DNA from: Taudactylus pleione
Taxonomy: Eukaryota > Chordata > Amphibia > Anura > Myobatrachidae
Assembly: GCA_031769625.1 (NCBI GenBank)
Contig: JAUIMM010000740.1
Span: 672,001 to 736,000 of the forward strand
DNA: 64,000 bases
Reading direction: 5' to 3'
Shown here: positions 33,550 to 43,329 of the stretch, piece after piece
Layout of the letters: each line of letters begins with the position of its first letter
Numbering within the stretch: position 1 is the stretch's first letter
Notes under the pieces: generated by a model
What the model saw: the letters and a program-made list of their open reading frames with translations, nothing else
What the model was told of the DNA's origin: nothing
Databases searched by the model: none
Made by a program: the position numbers and the translations under genes

Positions 33550-34203
33550 CTGTAGTAAACGCTCAATTATGGGGTGAACCCCTAACTCCACTTCTCGCTT
33601 TAATGGGTATTGGGGAATTTTAGGAGCGTCTCTACCGTTTTTCAGGTTTACCATGACGGGAGCTACATTTGCCATTAACCCAGTGTCCTGTCCATCCTTA
33701 GTCCAAAGGAGACTAGGTATTTGTTCTAACATTTCATTTACCTGAGCTGAACCCTTGTCTGATGTTATGGTGTGCAGCATTAACTTTTGGGGAGTGTCTA
33801 GCACATCCCTTACCTCGTGTGCAAACCTTCCTGGGACATCCATAAATATCCCGTCAGGGGTACAATAGATAATACATCCCATTTTGCATAATAAATCTCT
33901 TCCCAGGAGATTAGTAGGGGTAGTTGCTGCCAGAAGGAAAGAATGCCTGGCATGCAAAGGCCCAATGGTAACCTCCATGGGTTTGGTTAAAGGGTAATGC
34001 TGTATGCTACCTGTTACACCCATTGCTGGTACTGTCTGGTTTGTTATCTGTAGATTTTCAAGAGATTTTAAAACAGACCTGGTCGCCCCTGTGTCTACTA
34101 GGAAGGAACGTTCAGTACCAGCTATATTAACCTTTATTACCAGCTCTTCCCTAGTACCTCCCGTTATCCTGACTGCCTGCAGACTACAGGTATGACCTAA
34201 CCC
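33550..34203 (-). pseudogene. pro: ERV protease and start of pol
   Basis: Directly after the UAG ending gag, the same frame continues as GLGHTCSLQAVRITG, then ERSFLVDTGATRSVL with the D-T-G triad of a retroviral aspartic protease, and later NLLGRDLLCKMG, the conserved GRD block. The open frame runs to TAG 33547-33549, where the reverse transcriptase begins. Protease lying in the gag frame behind a single UAG is the gammaretroviral and epsilonretroviral arrangement. Confidence 0.88.
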
Positions 34204-34220
34204 CTATAGTTGGCTATCTT
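34190..34220 (-). promoter_or_regulatory. gag-pro stop-codon readthrough site (UAG)
   Basis: In the minus sense the context is caactaTAGgggttaggt, with the UAG at 34204-34206. The frame is the same before and after, unlike the other pol breaks, and the codon falls exactly at the gag/protease boundary. Gamma- and epsilonretroviruses suppress such a stop at low frequency, helped by a downstream pseudoknot. I did not verify a pseudoknot. Confidence 0.75.
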
Positions 34221-36130
34221 CCCCCAGCAAGGCATTTGCAGCAACTATGTGGGCAGGATTTATCTGGTAGTTCTTATGGTTACGAGATGCATCAATACGT
34301 TGCTGCATGTGGGGTTCCTGAATTATGACTCTACAGTCCTTCCTAAAGTCTCCTACTTGGTTACAGTTATATTTCTTAGCTGATCTGTTGGGGAAATTTT
34401 GTTGGTAATTAGGTTGAAGTCCGGGAGGAGGGAATTTTGAGTGTGGGTATGATGGTTTTGGGTGTGTGTGAAGAGTGTGCTGTGGTCTGGTGTGGTATGT
34501 GTGAGGGAATTGTATGGGTTGGGCCTGCACAGGATGGTAGGTGTTTAAGACTTGTAACTGTGCAGGTGGATATGTGTCTGTTGCCTGTAAGTGCATATCT
34601 TCTAGAGCTTGAATGCTAACAGCCATCAATTTCTCGCTCTGAGCTTCACGTTTTCTGGTGATATTCTTGTCATGGTCTTTTGCAGTTTCCCTGGGCGCGT
34701 CAACTGTTTTCCCTCTCCAACCAGGGTGTGAGGTCTGAACTCTGTCATTCAAACTGTCTTTTAGACCGTCCATTAGAACAGTGATGACCATTCTCCGGTA
34801 GTGCGTGCTATCCTTAATGTTTTCGATCCCAGTGTATTGAGTGATCATCTGCAGCCCACAATTAAAGTAATCTTCTGCAGGTTCACTTTCCTTTTGTTTA
34901 GTGGAGAAGATTTTACTCCAATTAACAACTAACGGGAAAAATATGGCTAATTGGGCAACTATACGGGCAATGCAATCCTGATTACCTTGATCAGTTAAGG
35001 GGATGTCTGCATCCAGAGTACATGCTGTGATAAACTTTTTCACATCTGTACCTTCTGGGAGACATGCTCTTAACACCACTCGCCAATCCTTGTTGGTTGG
35101 CTCATGGGCATTGCCTAGATCCTTTATGAAACGCTGACATTTTGACAGATGTTTCTAGGGGTCAGGAAATTCAGACATAATGGAATGTAGTTCCGCCCGT
35201 GTCCAAGGACAGTGCATCGCTACTTCCCTTGTGGGTATGACACCATTTGCATCTGCGTTCCCATTTGGGACAATAATTGTCCTTTCAGGATGGATGCCTC
35301 CCACCTCTATACCTTTAAGCCTATTACTGCAGCGAATGGTATTAGTAACCTCCGCTATTGAAGCAGTTGGTTCTAATTCTTCCTGCACCCTTATTAAAGG
35401 ATCCTCCCCACCATGGGTTCTACTAGGGCCTCCCCCTATGAGCTGAGGATCCCTCCCCCCCTCTTGATGCCATAGGGGCAGCTACTTGTACTTGCTGGGA
35501 AGGGACATTTAATAACTGCACAGCATGGGATACAGCAGACATTGCTACAGGATCACTTTCTGCATCATAGACATTTTCCAAATATTCACTCAGGACCGGG
35601 TACAACTTACTTGGTTCAGTTACAACATTTTTATAGTTTTTGTTATGTGGTAATGTATCATCACCGCCCACCACATAAGGTGGCGGGGTGCGCAAGTGCG
35701 TTTCGCATTACCTTTGGCAACGCTACCATGCCGCAAGTTTGCATTTCCCTGTGATGCGTACGCTATGCTGTGTAGCGTTGCGTGCGCATCACCCCTAGGC
35801 ATGCACGTGGCTCCACGCGGTGCCCCATACATGCCATTAACCCATGTGCGACTTTTATTCAGCCAGAGTTTCAAAGAATCATCATACTCCACTCTTTTCT
35901 TTAGGGATTTCACTCTACATATGTGATCCCTAAGGTTATTTAAAATCTCCATATTAAAGCTTCCAATCTTTGGGAAAGATTTCTCACTTACTCATCATCT
36001 TAACCCACACAGTACAGTGTGTCATTGCGTACGCACCATATTTAGTGTACATTATATGAAGAGCCAACCCGGTCAGACCTTGCATACACAGCGCATCGTC
36101 CACCATCCCTGTTGACTGTTTTGCGCCCAT
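34204..36130 (-). pseudogene. gag: ERV gag (matrix, capsid, nucleocapsid), several breaks
   Basis: The likely start is the ATG at 36128-36130, which gives MGAKQSTG, a myristoylation-type N-terminus. The frame then switches repeatedly (a stop at 35984; frames 35620-35952 and 35423-35695), with TPPPYVVGG in the latter: a PPPY late-domain motif, as in gammaretroviral gag. The capsid region (35388 to about 34500) contains CPWTRAELHSIMSEFPDP, then a TAG at 35155-35157, then DWRVVLRACLPEG. The nucleocapsid finger is degraded: in KKYNCNQVGDFRKDC the expected first cysteine and histidine are absent. It ends at the readthrough UAG. Confidence 0.85.
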
Positions 36131-37104
36131 TTTGCGAAAAAAAACAACAACAATGATGAGACCGATGGAAGAATTAACCAATAGGCTGCTTCCACGCACC
36201 TATTCTACAGTTAGCTAATATCTAAAAATAGGGAACACAGCAATACCTAATAAGGCAAGCACAGTAACCACCTATAATAGGGAACACAGGAGCTATCTAG
36301 CTATAGATAAAACCACAGTAACCACCTATTGTCCTTTTGTCCCCGCAACCAGCCTCAGTCAGAGATGCCACACTCGTATGGTCCGGTCGCAACACTCAAA
36401 GGCCCTAACTGACCGATGAATATTACAACTACACTGGAAGCTATATTTTATCGTTAACTCTCTTTAACGATAGGAAACCTGGAGGATCCCCTCTGCCAGT
36501 ATACCTGTTATGTATACCCTATATTTATTACCTAAAATAGGGACCACGAAGGCACAACCTATTTCACAATCTCAATCATACACCTTACACACTTCTATAT
36601 TGTGGCCAAATAACAAAAATAAAAAAAAATACCTTTCTTTTGATTAACAGCCTTTTGGAGATTACAGCCCTATCAATATGACGTATTTCAGTCTTGATGA
36701 TTTATATGAATTCTAACAGAAATGCTAGTCACATGCTTCACTTGCAATTGTGCGCTCGGTTACAAACAATTAGATGTTATCGCTACACGTGGCAGGAAGT
36801 GGCCGTACATCCGGTCGCACGCACTATGCTGTGACTGTTTGCACGTGGTGTACACTAAAACCTTTGTGGCGTTATTGTGCGATAGGTTGCGTATGCAATG
36901 CGCGGCCGTTCTACAACATCGTGGGCAAGCACAAATCTCTCTCCACTATCCCAGATTCTAATCAGCCCTCTCTGAATTCATAAACTGCGAGTCTCCATCT
37001 CTGAACAAAAAAAAGGAATGCAGGAAAAAAGTCTGCGGGCACCTTTCCACTCTTTTGTTCCAAGACGAGGGGAGCAGTTCAAAAATTCAGTGATGGGTGA
37101 TATC
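36131..37104 (-). other. ERV leader between primer site and gag
   Basis: The leader is about 970 bases, long for a gammaretrovirus. It holds no ORF with a recognisable product on the minus strand. It would include the packaging signal and a splice donor for env, which I could not identify with confidence. Confidence 0.55.
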
Positions 37105-37122
37105 CAACTCGGTGAGCCCCCA
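37105..37122 (-). promoter_or_regulatory. Primer-binding-like site
   Basis: In the minus sense TGGGGGCTCACCGAGTTG lies six bases inside the 5' LTR end. The first nine bases (TGGGGGCTC) equal the proline-tRNA primer site used by many gammaretroviruses, but the rest differs, so the primer tRNA is uncertain. Confidence 0.6.
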
Positions 37123-37128
37123 AATTAT

Positions 37129-38365
37129 TGATACCTTTTAAACAGTATCGATATTAGAGAGATTTGATAGCACAGACCAGATTGCCCATACCTCCCATTT
37201 CAATATAAAATAACTTTGTCACACAGCAACAGTTTGCGGTTCCAACACACACAAAGGTATTATATTGTAAAAAGGGTATAATTAGCCTTAATCTATACAA
37301 TGCAGCTATATACATGATAAAGACAAAGATACAATTACCAATACTTCGCCATGCGGTCTGGATCCATGCTAACAGCTGTCTCTCAGATAGCTGGGTGTTA
37401 AGGAAGAAAAGAGAGGAAGAAGGGGTTGGGATCCAGACTGCATAGGAATTTATAGGTGTACAATTTCCTTTGAACATAAGCTAAATACTCAGAGGCTCTC
37501 CCTATTGGCCCTTTATTACTGAGTCACAATGGTTGTTGCTATTCATTGGTTAGTAGATGGTTGACATCACTGGAGGTTGAACTGTGTTAGAAAATCCCTT
37601 TGTCCTACCCTTGGCATGCAATTCTACAGGGGATGTGTACAATGATTTTTACAGTATAGAGTATAATTCTTGGCAGGTCTTCATAACTCGATAGTGATCC
37701 CTTCCATATTCATTCTGTTGGTTTCACATTCCTGTTGAGACAGAGGGAAATCGGTAGATACTACTCATGACCCATTTATCTTATTCCTAAGCCCAGATAT
37801 CATATAACTGCTATTTAACATGTAACATTCACTGTATACCTTTAAAACACATAAACTTCTATGTTTGGAACATTTATTGTGTAAGTGGGTGAATATTTGT
37901 ATGAGAGTAAAGAGGTGTTTATGTACTAAATAGCGTTGTGCGTATCTCAGTCAGTTTAGGGTTAAATGGGATATAAGTTTATTGTAAGGAAAGGCTGCTG
38001 TCCATCGGGGTAAGGTTTCCGACAATAATACTTAAAAGCTGGCTATGCGATTGAAACGCAAAACAGTATTTAAACAGTATTGCTGTACTAACTTTGTTAT
38101 GTGTTTATGTAATGTAAAATGGCACCTAACCGTTGTTAGCACAGAAGCATAGCTCGCCATTCACAATATGGCGAGTTGCGGGGGCATGGGATGCGTGTGC
38201 ATGTATAGCGAGCATGTGCAATTGCGCGTGCGCAAGTGTGTGCTCGAATGCGGCGGGAGCGTGTGTTCGCATAAAATGGCCGTGGACGATCAAATCGTCC
38301 AATGGATGACGTGTTGCGATTCATGCGCAATTAAGCGATCGCAACCAATTTATACGGTTTCGACA
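37129..38365 (-). repeat. ERV 5' LTR (promoter side)
   Basis: 1237 bp, direct repeat of 26799-28032. In the minus sense the promoter elements are a CCAAT-type block (gggccaataggg near 37502-37512) and a TATA-like cctataaatt near 37450, placing the transcription start at about 37420. A GC-rich tract with alternating gcgcgtgcgc lies near 38225. The outer end abuts a tcta/ta microsatellite. Confidence 0.9.
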
Positions 38366-38378
38366 CTATCTATCTATC

Positions 38379-38422
<44 letters not shown>
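38366..38422. repeat. (TCTA)n and (TA)n microsatellite
   Basis: Short tcta repeats pass into (TA)n. The Tc1-like element lies inside this TA run, which resumes after 40011. Confidence 0.9.
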
Positions 38423-40011
38423 CAGTGCATCCAGAAAGTATTCACAGTGTGTCACTTTTTCCACATTTTGTTATGTTGCAGCTTTATTCCAAAATGGAAT
38501 AAATTCATTTTCCTCCTCAAAATTCTACATACAATACCCCATAATAACAACGTGTAAAAAGTTTTTTAGAGATTTTAGCAAATTTGAATAAAAAAACAAC
38601 TAAGAAATCACATGTACATAAGTATTCACAGCCTTTGCTCAATACTTTGTTGATGCACCTTTGGCAGCAATTACAGCCTCAAGTCTTTTTGAATATGATG
38701 CCACATGCTTGGCACACCTATCTTTGGGCAGTTTTGCACATTCCTCTTTGCAGCACCTCTCAAGCTCAGGTTGGATGGGAAGCGTCGGTGCACAGCTATT
38801 TTCAGATCGCTCCACAGATGTTCAATCGGATTCAAGTCTGGGCTCTGGCTTGGCCACTCAAGGACATTCACAGGGTTTTCCTGAAGCCACTCCTTTGATA
38901 TCTTGGCTGTGTGCTTAGGGTCGTTGTCCTGCTGAAAGATGAACCGTCGCCCCAGTCTGAGGTCAAGAGCGCTCTGGAGCAGGTTTTCATCCAGGATGTC
39001 TCTGTACATTGCTGCATTCATCTTTCCCTCTTTCCTGACTAGTCTCCCAGTTCCTGCCACTGAAAAACATCCCCACAATATGATGCTGCCACCACCATGC
39101 TTCACTGTAGGGATGGTATTGGCCTGGTGATGAGTGGTGCCTAGTTTCCTCCAAACATAATGCCTGGCATCTTTGTCTCATCAGACCAGAGAATTTTGTC
39201 AGGTGCATTTTGGCAAATTCCAGGCAGGCTGCCATGTGCTTTTTCTAAAAAGTGGCTTTCGTCTGGCCACTCTACCATACAGGCCTGATTGTTGGATTGC
39301 TGCAGAGATGGTCGTCCTTCTGGAAGGTTCTCTTCTCTCCACAGAAGAATGCTGTAGCTCTGACAGAGTGACCATCAGATTCTTGGTCACCTCCCTGACT
39401 AGGGCCCTTCTCCCCCAATTGCTCAGTTTAGATTGCCGGCCAACTCTAGGAAGAGTCCTGGTGGTTATGAACTTCTTCCATTTAAAGATGATGAAGGCCA
39501 CTCTGCTCATTGGGACCTTCAAAACAGTAGATATTTTTCTGTACCCTTACCCAGATTTGTGCCTCGAGACAATCCTGTCTTGGAGGTCTACAGACAATTC
39601 CTTGGACTTCATGCTTGGTTTGTGGTCTGACATGCACTGTCAAGTGTGGGACCTTATATAGACAGGTGTATGCCTTTCAAAATCATGTCCAATCAATTGA
39701 ATTTACCACAGGTAGACTCCAATTAAGCTGTAGGAACATCTCAAGGATGATCAGTGAAAACAGGATGGACCTGAGCTCAATTTTGAGCTTCATAGCAAAA
39801 GCTGTGAATACTTATGTACAAGTGATTTCTTAGCTTTTTTATTTTTATTAAATCTGCAAAAATCTCAAAAAAACTATTTCCATGTTGTCATTATGGGGTA
39901 CTGTGAGTAGAATTTTGAGGACAAAAAAGAATTTATTCCATTTTGGAATAAGGCTGTAACTTAAAAAATGTGGAAAAAGTGACACGCTGTGAATAGTTTC
40001 CGGATGCACTG
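38423..40011 (-). mobile_element. Tc1-like DNA transposon, decayed
   Basis: The ends are inverted repeats of about 220 bp starting cagtgcatccagaaagtatt on the left and, in the complement, cagtgcatccggaaactatt on the right, each flanked by TA. It is 1589 bp, a normal Tc1 size. The element is inserted in a TA microsatellite, giving ideal target dinucleotides. The transposase gene inside is on the minus strand and broken. Confidence 0.93.
38639..39612 (-). pseudogene. Tc1-like transposase, frameshifted
   Basis: The minus-strand start at 39612 reads MKSKELSVDLQDRIVSRHKSG and then meets a stop. Further blocks follow in shifting frames: ALVREVTKNLMVTLSELQ and RRTTISAAIQQSGLYGR (DNA-binding part), KILWSDETK with the first catalytic D near 39175-39195, then [27 protein letters not shown] (second D) and [11 protein letters not shown] (E). 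A final shift precedes the normal end GASTKY at 38639. The catalytic D, D and E all survive, but stops and at least two frameshifts prevent a full product. Confidence 0.9.
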
Positions 40012-40060
40012 TATATATATATATATATATTATATATACATATATATATATGAAATGTAA
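40012..40060. repeat. (TA)n microsatellite, right half
   Basis: Continuation of the TA run on the other side of the Tc1-like element. Confidence 0.85.
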
Positions 40061-40384
40061 CAATTAATATCAATATAAACTGCAACTTACCATCCATAAA
40101 ATCTCTCTTATAGAGTAGTAGAGTTCAATCAGTCCCGAGTAGGGTAAAAGAGCAAATATAATTTCTGCAATATAGAAAAAAGGGGGAGAGAAGATGCACC
40201 ATACAACCATTATTAATTATACATCATATATCAGGTTTTTGACATAAATTTGTCCAAAATTATGAGCTTACCCACCAATGTCAAGGTAACCTCATCGGGT
40301 AAGTACCCAATATTATGGGGGTTCATGTCTGGGGCTTGGGGCACCCCCAAACCATCCCTATTTAAAAACAGGCACCCAAAACAT
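40061..40384. other. Unassigned AT-rich sequence
   Basis: No gene is seen in about 320 bases between the TA run and the inverted arm at 40385. Confidence 0.4.
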
Positions 40385-40589
40385 ATGAAAGTTTTGCATG
40401 AATTAATTGATTCCTTGATTGATTGATTCATTAATTAAAATTGATTAATTAAGAAAATTAAATTTAAGGCCATAAAATATTACATTGTTAATAACCAGAT
40501 TCCTCACAAGAGTTGAAAGGCAATCCAAGAAAATAATAGTTGCACTGCGGAGCAGCAAACTCCAAATCAGTCTATTTTATAATAATATA
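40385..40589. repeat. Long inverted arm, left, outer part
   Basis: Near-identical inverse of about 48665-48872. Shared words include ttaaggccataaaatattac and acaagagttgaaaggcaatc. The arm is interrupted at 40590 by the Tc1-like element and continues at 42240. Confidence 0.92.
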
Positions 40590-42239
40590 CAGTCAGGTCC
40601 ATAAATATTGGGACATTGACAGAATTTTCATATTTTGGCCTCTATTCACCACCACAATGGCTTTGAAGTGAAACAAACAAGATGTGATTTACCTGCAGAC
40701 TCTCAGATTTAATTTGAGGGTAATTACATCCAAATCAGGTGAACGGTGTAGGAATTACAAGGGTTTCTATATGTGCCTCCAACTTTTTAAGGGGCCAAAA
40801 GTAATGGGATTATCAACTCAAAAGCTATTTCATGGACAGGTGTGGGCTATTCCCTCATTATTTCATTATCAATTAAGCAGGTAAAAGGTCTGGAGTTGAT
40901 TCTAGGTGTGACATTTGTATTTGGAATCAGTTGCTGTCAACTCTCAATATGAGATCCAAAGAGCTGTCACTATCAGTGAAGCAAGCCATCATTAGGCTGA
41001 AAAATCAACACAAACCCATCAGAGAGATAGCAAAAACATTAGGTGTGGCCAAATCAACTGTTTGGAACATTCTTAAAAAGAAAGAATGCTCTGGAGAGCT
41101 CAGCAACACCAAAACACCCGGAAGACCATGGAAAACAACTGTGGTGGATGACAGAAGAATTATTTCCCTGGTGAAGAAAAACCCCTTCACAACAGTTGGC
41201 CAAATCAAGAACACTCTCCAGGAGGTAGGTGTAGATGTGTCAAAGTCAACAATCAAGAGAAGACTTCACAAGAGTGAATATAGAGGGTTCACCACAAGAT
41301 GTAAACCATTGGTGAGCCTCAAAAACAGGAAGACCAGATTAGAGTTTGCCAACCAACATCTAAAAAAGCCATTACAGTTCTGGAACAACATCCTATGGAC
41401 AGATGAGACAAAGATCATCTTGTACCAGAGTGATTGGAAGAGAAGAGTATGGAGAAGGAAAGGAACTGCTCATGATCCAAAACATACCACCTCATCAGTG
41501 AAGCATGGTGGTGGTAGTGTCATGGCGTGGGAATGTATGGCTGCCAATGGAACTGGTTCCCTTGTTTTTATTGATGATGTGACTGCTGATAAAAGCAGCA
41601 GAATGAATTCTGAAGTGTTTCGGGCAATATTATATACTCATATTCAGTCAAATGCTATAGAACTCATTGGACGGCGCTTCACAGTGCAGATGGACAATGA
41701 CCTGAAGCATACTGCAAAAGCAACCAAAGAGTTTTTTAAGGCTAAAAAGTGGAATGTTATGCAATGGCCAAGTCAATCCCCTGACCAGAATCCGATTGAG
41801 CATGCATTTCACTTGATGAAGACAAAACTGAAGGGAAAATGCCCCAAGAACAAGCAGGAACTGAAGACATTTGCAGTAGAGGCCTGGCAGAGAATCACCA
41901 GGGATGAAACTCAGCGTCTGGTGATGTCTATGTGTTCCAGACTTCAGGCTGTAATTGCCTGCAAAGGATTTGCAACAAAGTATTAAAAAGTGAAAGTTAG
42001 ATTTAGGATTGTTTAGTTTGTCCCATTACTTTTGGCCCCTTACAAAGTGGGAGACACATATAGAAACCGTTGTAATTCCTATACCGTTCACCTGATTTGG
42101 ATGTAATTACCCTCAAATTAAATCTGAAAGTCTACAGTTAAAGCACATCTTGTTTGTTTCATTTCAAAGCCATTGTGGTGGCAAATAGAGGCCAAATATG
42201 AAAATTCTGTCAATGTCCCAATATTTATGCACCTGACTG
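40590..42239 (+). mobile_element. Tc1-like DNA transposon with intact transposase
   Basis: 1650 bp, with ends cagtcaggtccataaatatt and its inverse and inverted repeats of about 210 bp (through the gaattacaagggtttctata region), flanked by TA at 40588-40589 and 42240-42241. The uninterrupted copy of the surrounding sequence survives in the opposite arm (48665-48690), so the insertion point and TA target are directly confirmed. With an open, full-length transposase it could be, or recently have been, autonomous. Confidence 0.95.
40949..41986 (+). CDS. Tc1/mariner-family transposase, 345 aa, intact
   Basis: The enzyme cuts the transposon out at its inverted repeats and inserts it at TA. I chose the ATG at 40949 (MRSKELSLSVKQ): the open frame extends six codons further upstream, but only from TTG, and 345 residues is the normal family length. 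Order of parts: helix-turn-helix (IREIAKTLGVAKSTVWNILKK, about residues 24-44), a GRPR-like linker reading GRPW (58-61), a second helix-turn-helix (about 80-115) and the catalytic core with D152 (WTDET), D249 (QMDNDLKHT) and E284 (NPIEH). Exactly 34 residues separate the last two, so this is DD34E. NDLKHT has L where most relatives have P. A stop follows ATKY, as usual. No frameshift or stop interrupts it. Confidence 0.95.
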   Translation: MRSKELSLSVKQAIIRLKNQHKPIREIAKTLGVAKSTVWNILKKKECSGELSNTKTPGRPWKTTVVDDRRIISLVKKNPFTTVGQIKNTLQEVGVDVSKSTIKRRLHKSEYRGFTTRCKPLVSLKNRKTRLEFANQHLKKPLQFWNNILWTDETKIILYQSDWKRRVWRRKGTAHDPKHTTSSVKHGGGSVMAWECMAANGTGSLVFIDDVTADKSSRMNSEVFRAILYTHIQSNAIELIGRRFTVQMDNDLKHTAKATKEFFKAKKWNVMQWPSQSPDQNPIEHAFHLMKTKLKGKCPKNKQELKTFAVEAWQRITRDETQRLVMSMCSRLQAVIACKGFATKY

Positions 42240-42465
42240 TATATATAAGAAAACAATAAAACATTTACAGGCGCTGTGGATGCTCAGAATTCACAATGTG
42301 TTAATGTGGATGAATGAGTCCTATCTTTTTCAACAAACATGGAAGAGTCTCTTCAATATTCTTGTTCACGTGAATATTGTCTCTATATATCAAATGGAGT
42401 CTTCCTTTTGATGTAAGTCTTATAGTGTGTAGTGATAATTAGGCAAAGAATTAAAATCTTACAGA
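42240..42465. repeat. Long inverted arm, left, inner part
   Basis: Inverse of 48530-48665 (shared gagacaatattca and gactccatttgatatata in one orientation), continuing after the Tc1-like element. Weaker similarity continues to sequence beyond the right-hand MITE (about 47650-47677). Confidence 0.88.
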
Positions 42466-42470
42466 CCCTG

Positions 42471-43324
42471 TGTCATGACCAGGGTTTTGCGGCGTGGATG
42501 TTTGCGGTCCTTAACGGTGAGGGCGCAGTTGCGTGGTCCTTCTGTCGGGGGAGCTGGCATGTGGAGACTGGCATTGGCTGTATGCAGAGGTCCTGGCAAG
42601 GGTAAGTCTAGCGGCATCTCTGTGTCACAGGTGTCTGGGCGCCGCCATATTGTCTTTGACCATGTGACATAGCAGGGTAATCATCTGTAGGTCACCTGTT
42701 TTCTCTGGCCTGTCACGTTCTGCTACTGGGTACTTAAGGGTGTTTGGAGCTCCCTGTAGTTGTCAGTGCAACGTGTTCACAGCGTAGCAATGAGAGAGAC
42801 TTCTCTACGCTCCTGAGAACTAGACTTGTGTTCCGGTGCTTGCCCCAGCTCCTTGTCGGTCTCTGGCTCCCTGCATAGCCTGCACCACTCTGCCTTGCTT
42901 ACTGCTGAGATCAGCCCTGTGCCTTCCACCAGACCCTCTCCTGCCTGAACCTGTCTCCACAGTTAACCCACTTCTGCCTGAACCTGTTTCCTCAGTCAAC
43001 CCATCACAGCATTCCACGGATTTCCATTTCAGCCTGCATCACCTCATTGCTGGATATCCCCTTCAGCCACAATTCAGCAAACCAGGAAACCCACTTCACT
43101 CTCACAGTTTATCTGGATTCATCTCTGTCACTGATCTGGAAATTCGTTACTTTCATTTACTACAGCTCCCTTCAGCCACACATATCAGTTTGTTTATTAC
43201 TGGACTTTAGTTTATCTTATTATTCATGTCTTCTAACAGTCACATTAAACAACCCACCTTCCAGTTTAAACCTGTGTCTGCTCCTGTTTCCACCCCGGGC
43301 CCACAACAAATACAGACTCTGACA
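42471..43324. repeat. Solo LTR with perfect 5-bp target duplication
   Basis: 854 bp with ends tgtcatgacc and gactctgaca (TGTCA...TGACA), flanked on both sides by CCCTG (42466-42470 and 43325-43329). The termini and 5-bp duplication are those of an LTR retrotransposon, of Ty3/gypsy or retroviral type, whose internal part was lost by LTR recombination. A TATA-like region may be tacttaagg near 42730. Proline-rich open frames inside (42836-43210) have no family match and no coding role is claimed. Confidence 0.85.
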
Positions 43325-43329
43325 CCCTG

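Larger units (their letters stand above)
26799..38365 (-). mobile_element. Near-complete gamma/epsilon-like endogenous retrovirus, inactivated
   Basis: Provirus of about 11.6 kb in minus orientation: 5' LTR 37129-38365, primer-binding-like site 37105-37122, leader, gag from 36130, in-frame UAG at 34204-34206, protease, reverse transcriptase, RNase H, integrase, env 30495-28717, a 0.67-kb 3' region, purine tract and 3' LTR 26799-28032. The UAG between gag and pro in one frame, HHCC and DD35E integrase, PPPY in gag and CXXC in the surface subunit point to the gamma/epsilon group. Over the first 450 bases the LTRs show about a dozen differences by eye. Frameshifts and stops in gag, pol and env make it defective. 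No matching target duplication is visible (aataa on the left, ctatc on the right). Confidence 0.93.

Noticed and set aside
37105..37122. tRNA gene near the LTR
   Set aside because: Only the 18-base primer-binding-like segment is present, with no cloverleaf.
42836..43210. Proline-rich 124-codon open frame
   Set aside because: It lies wholly within the solo LTR, begins at a non-ATG codon and resembles no known family.
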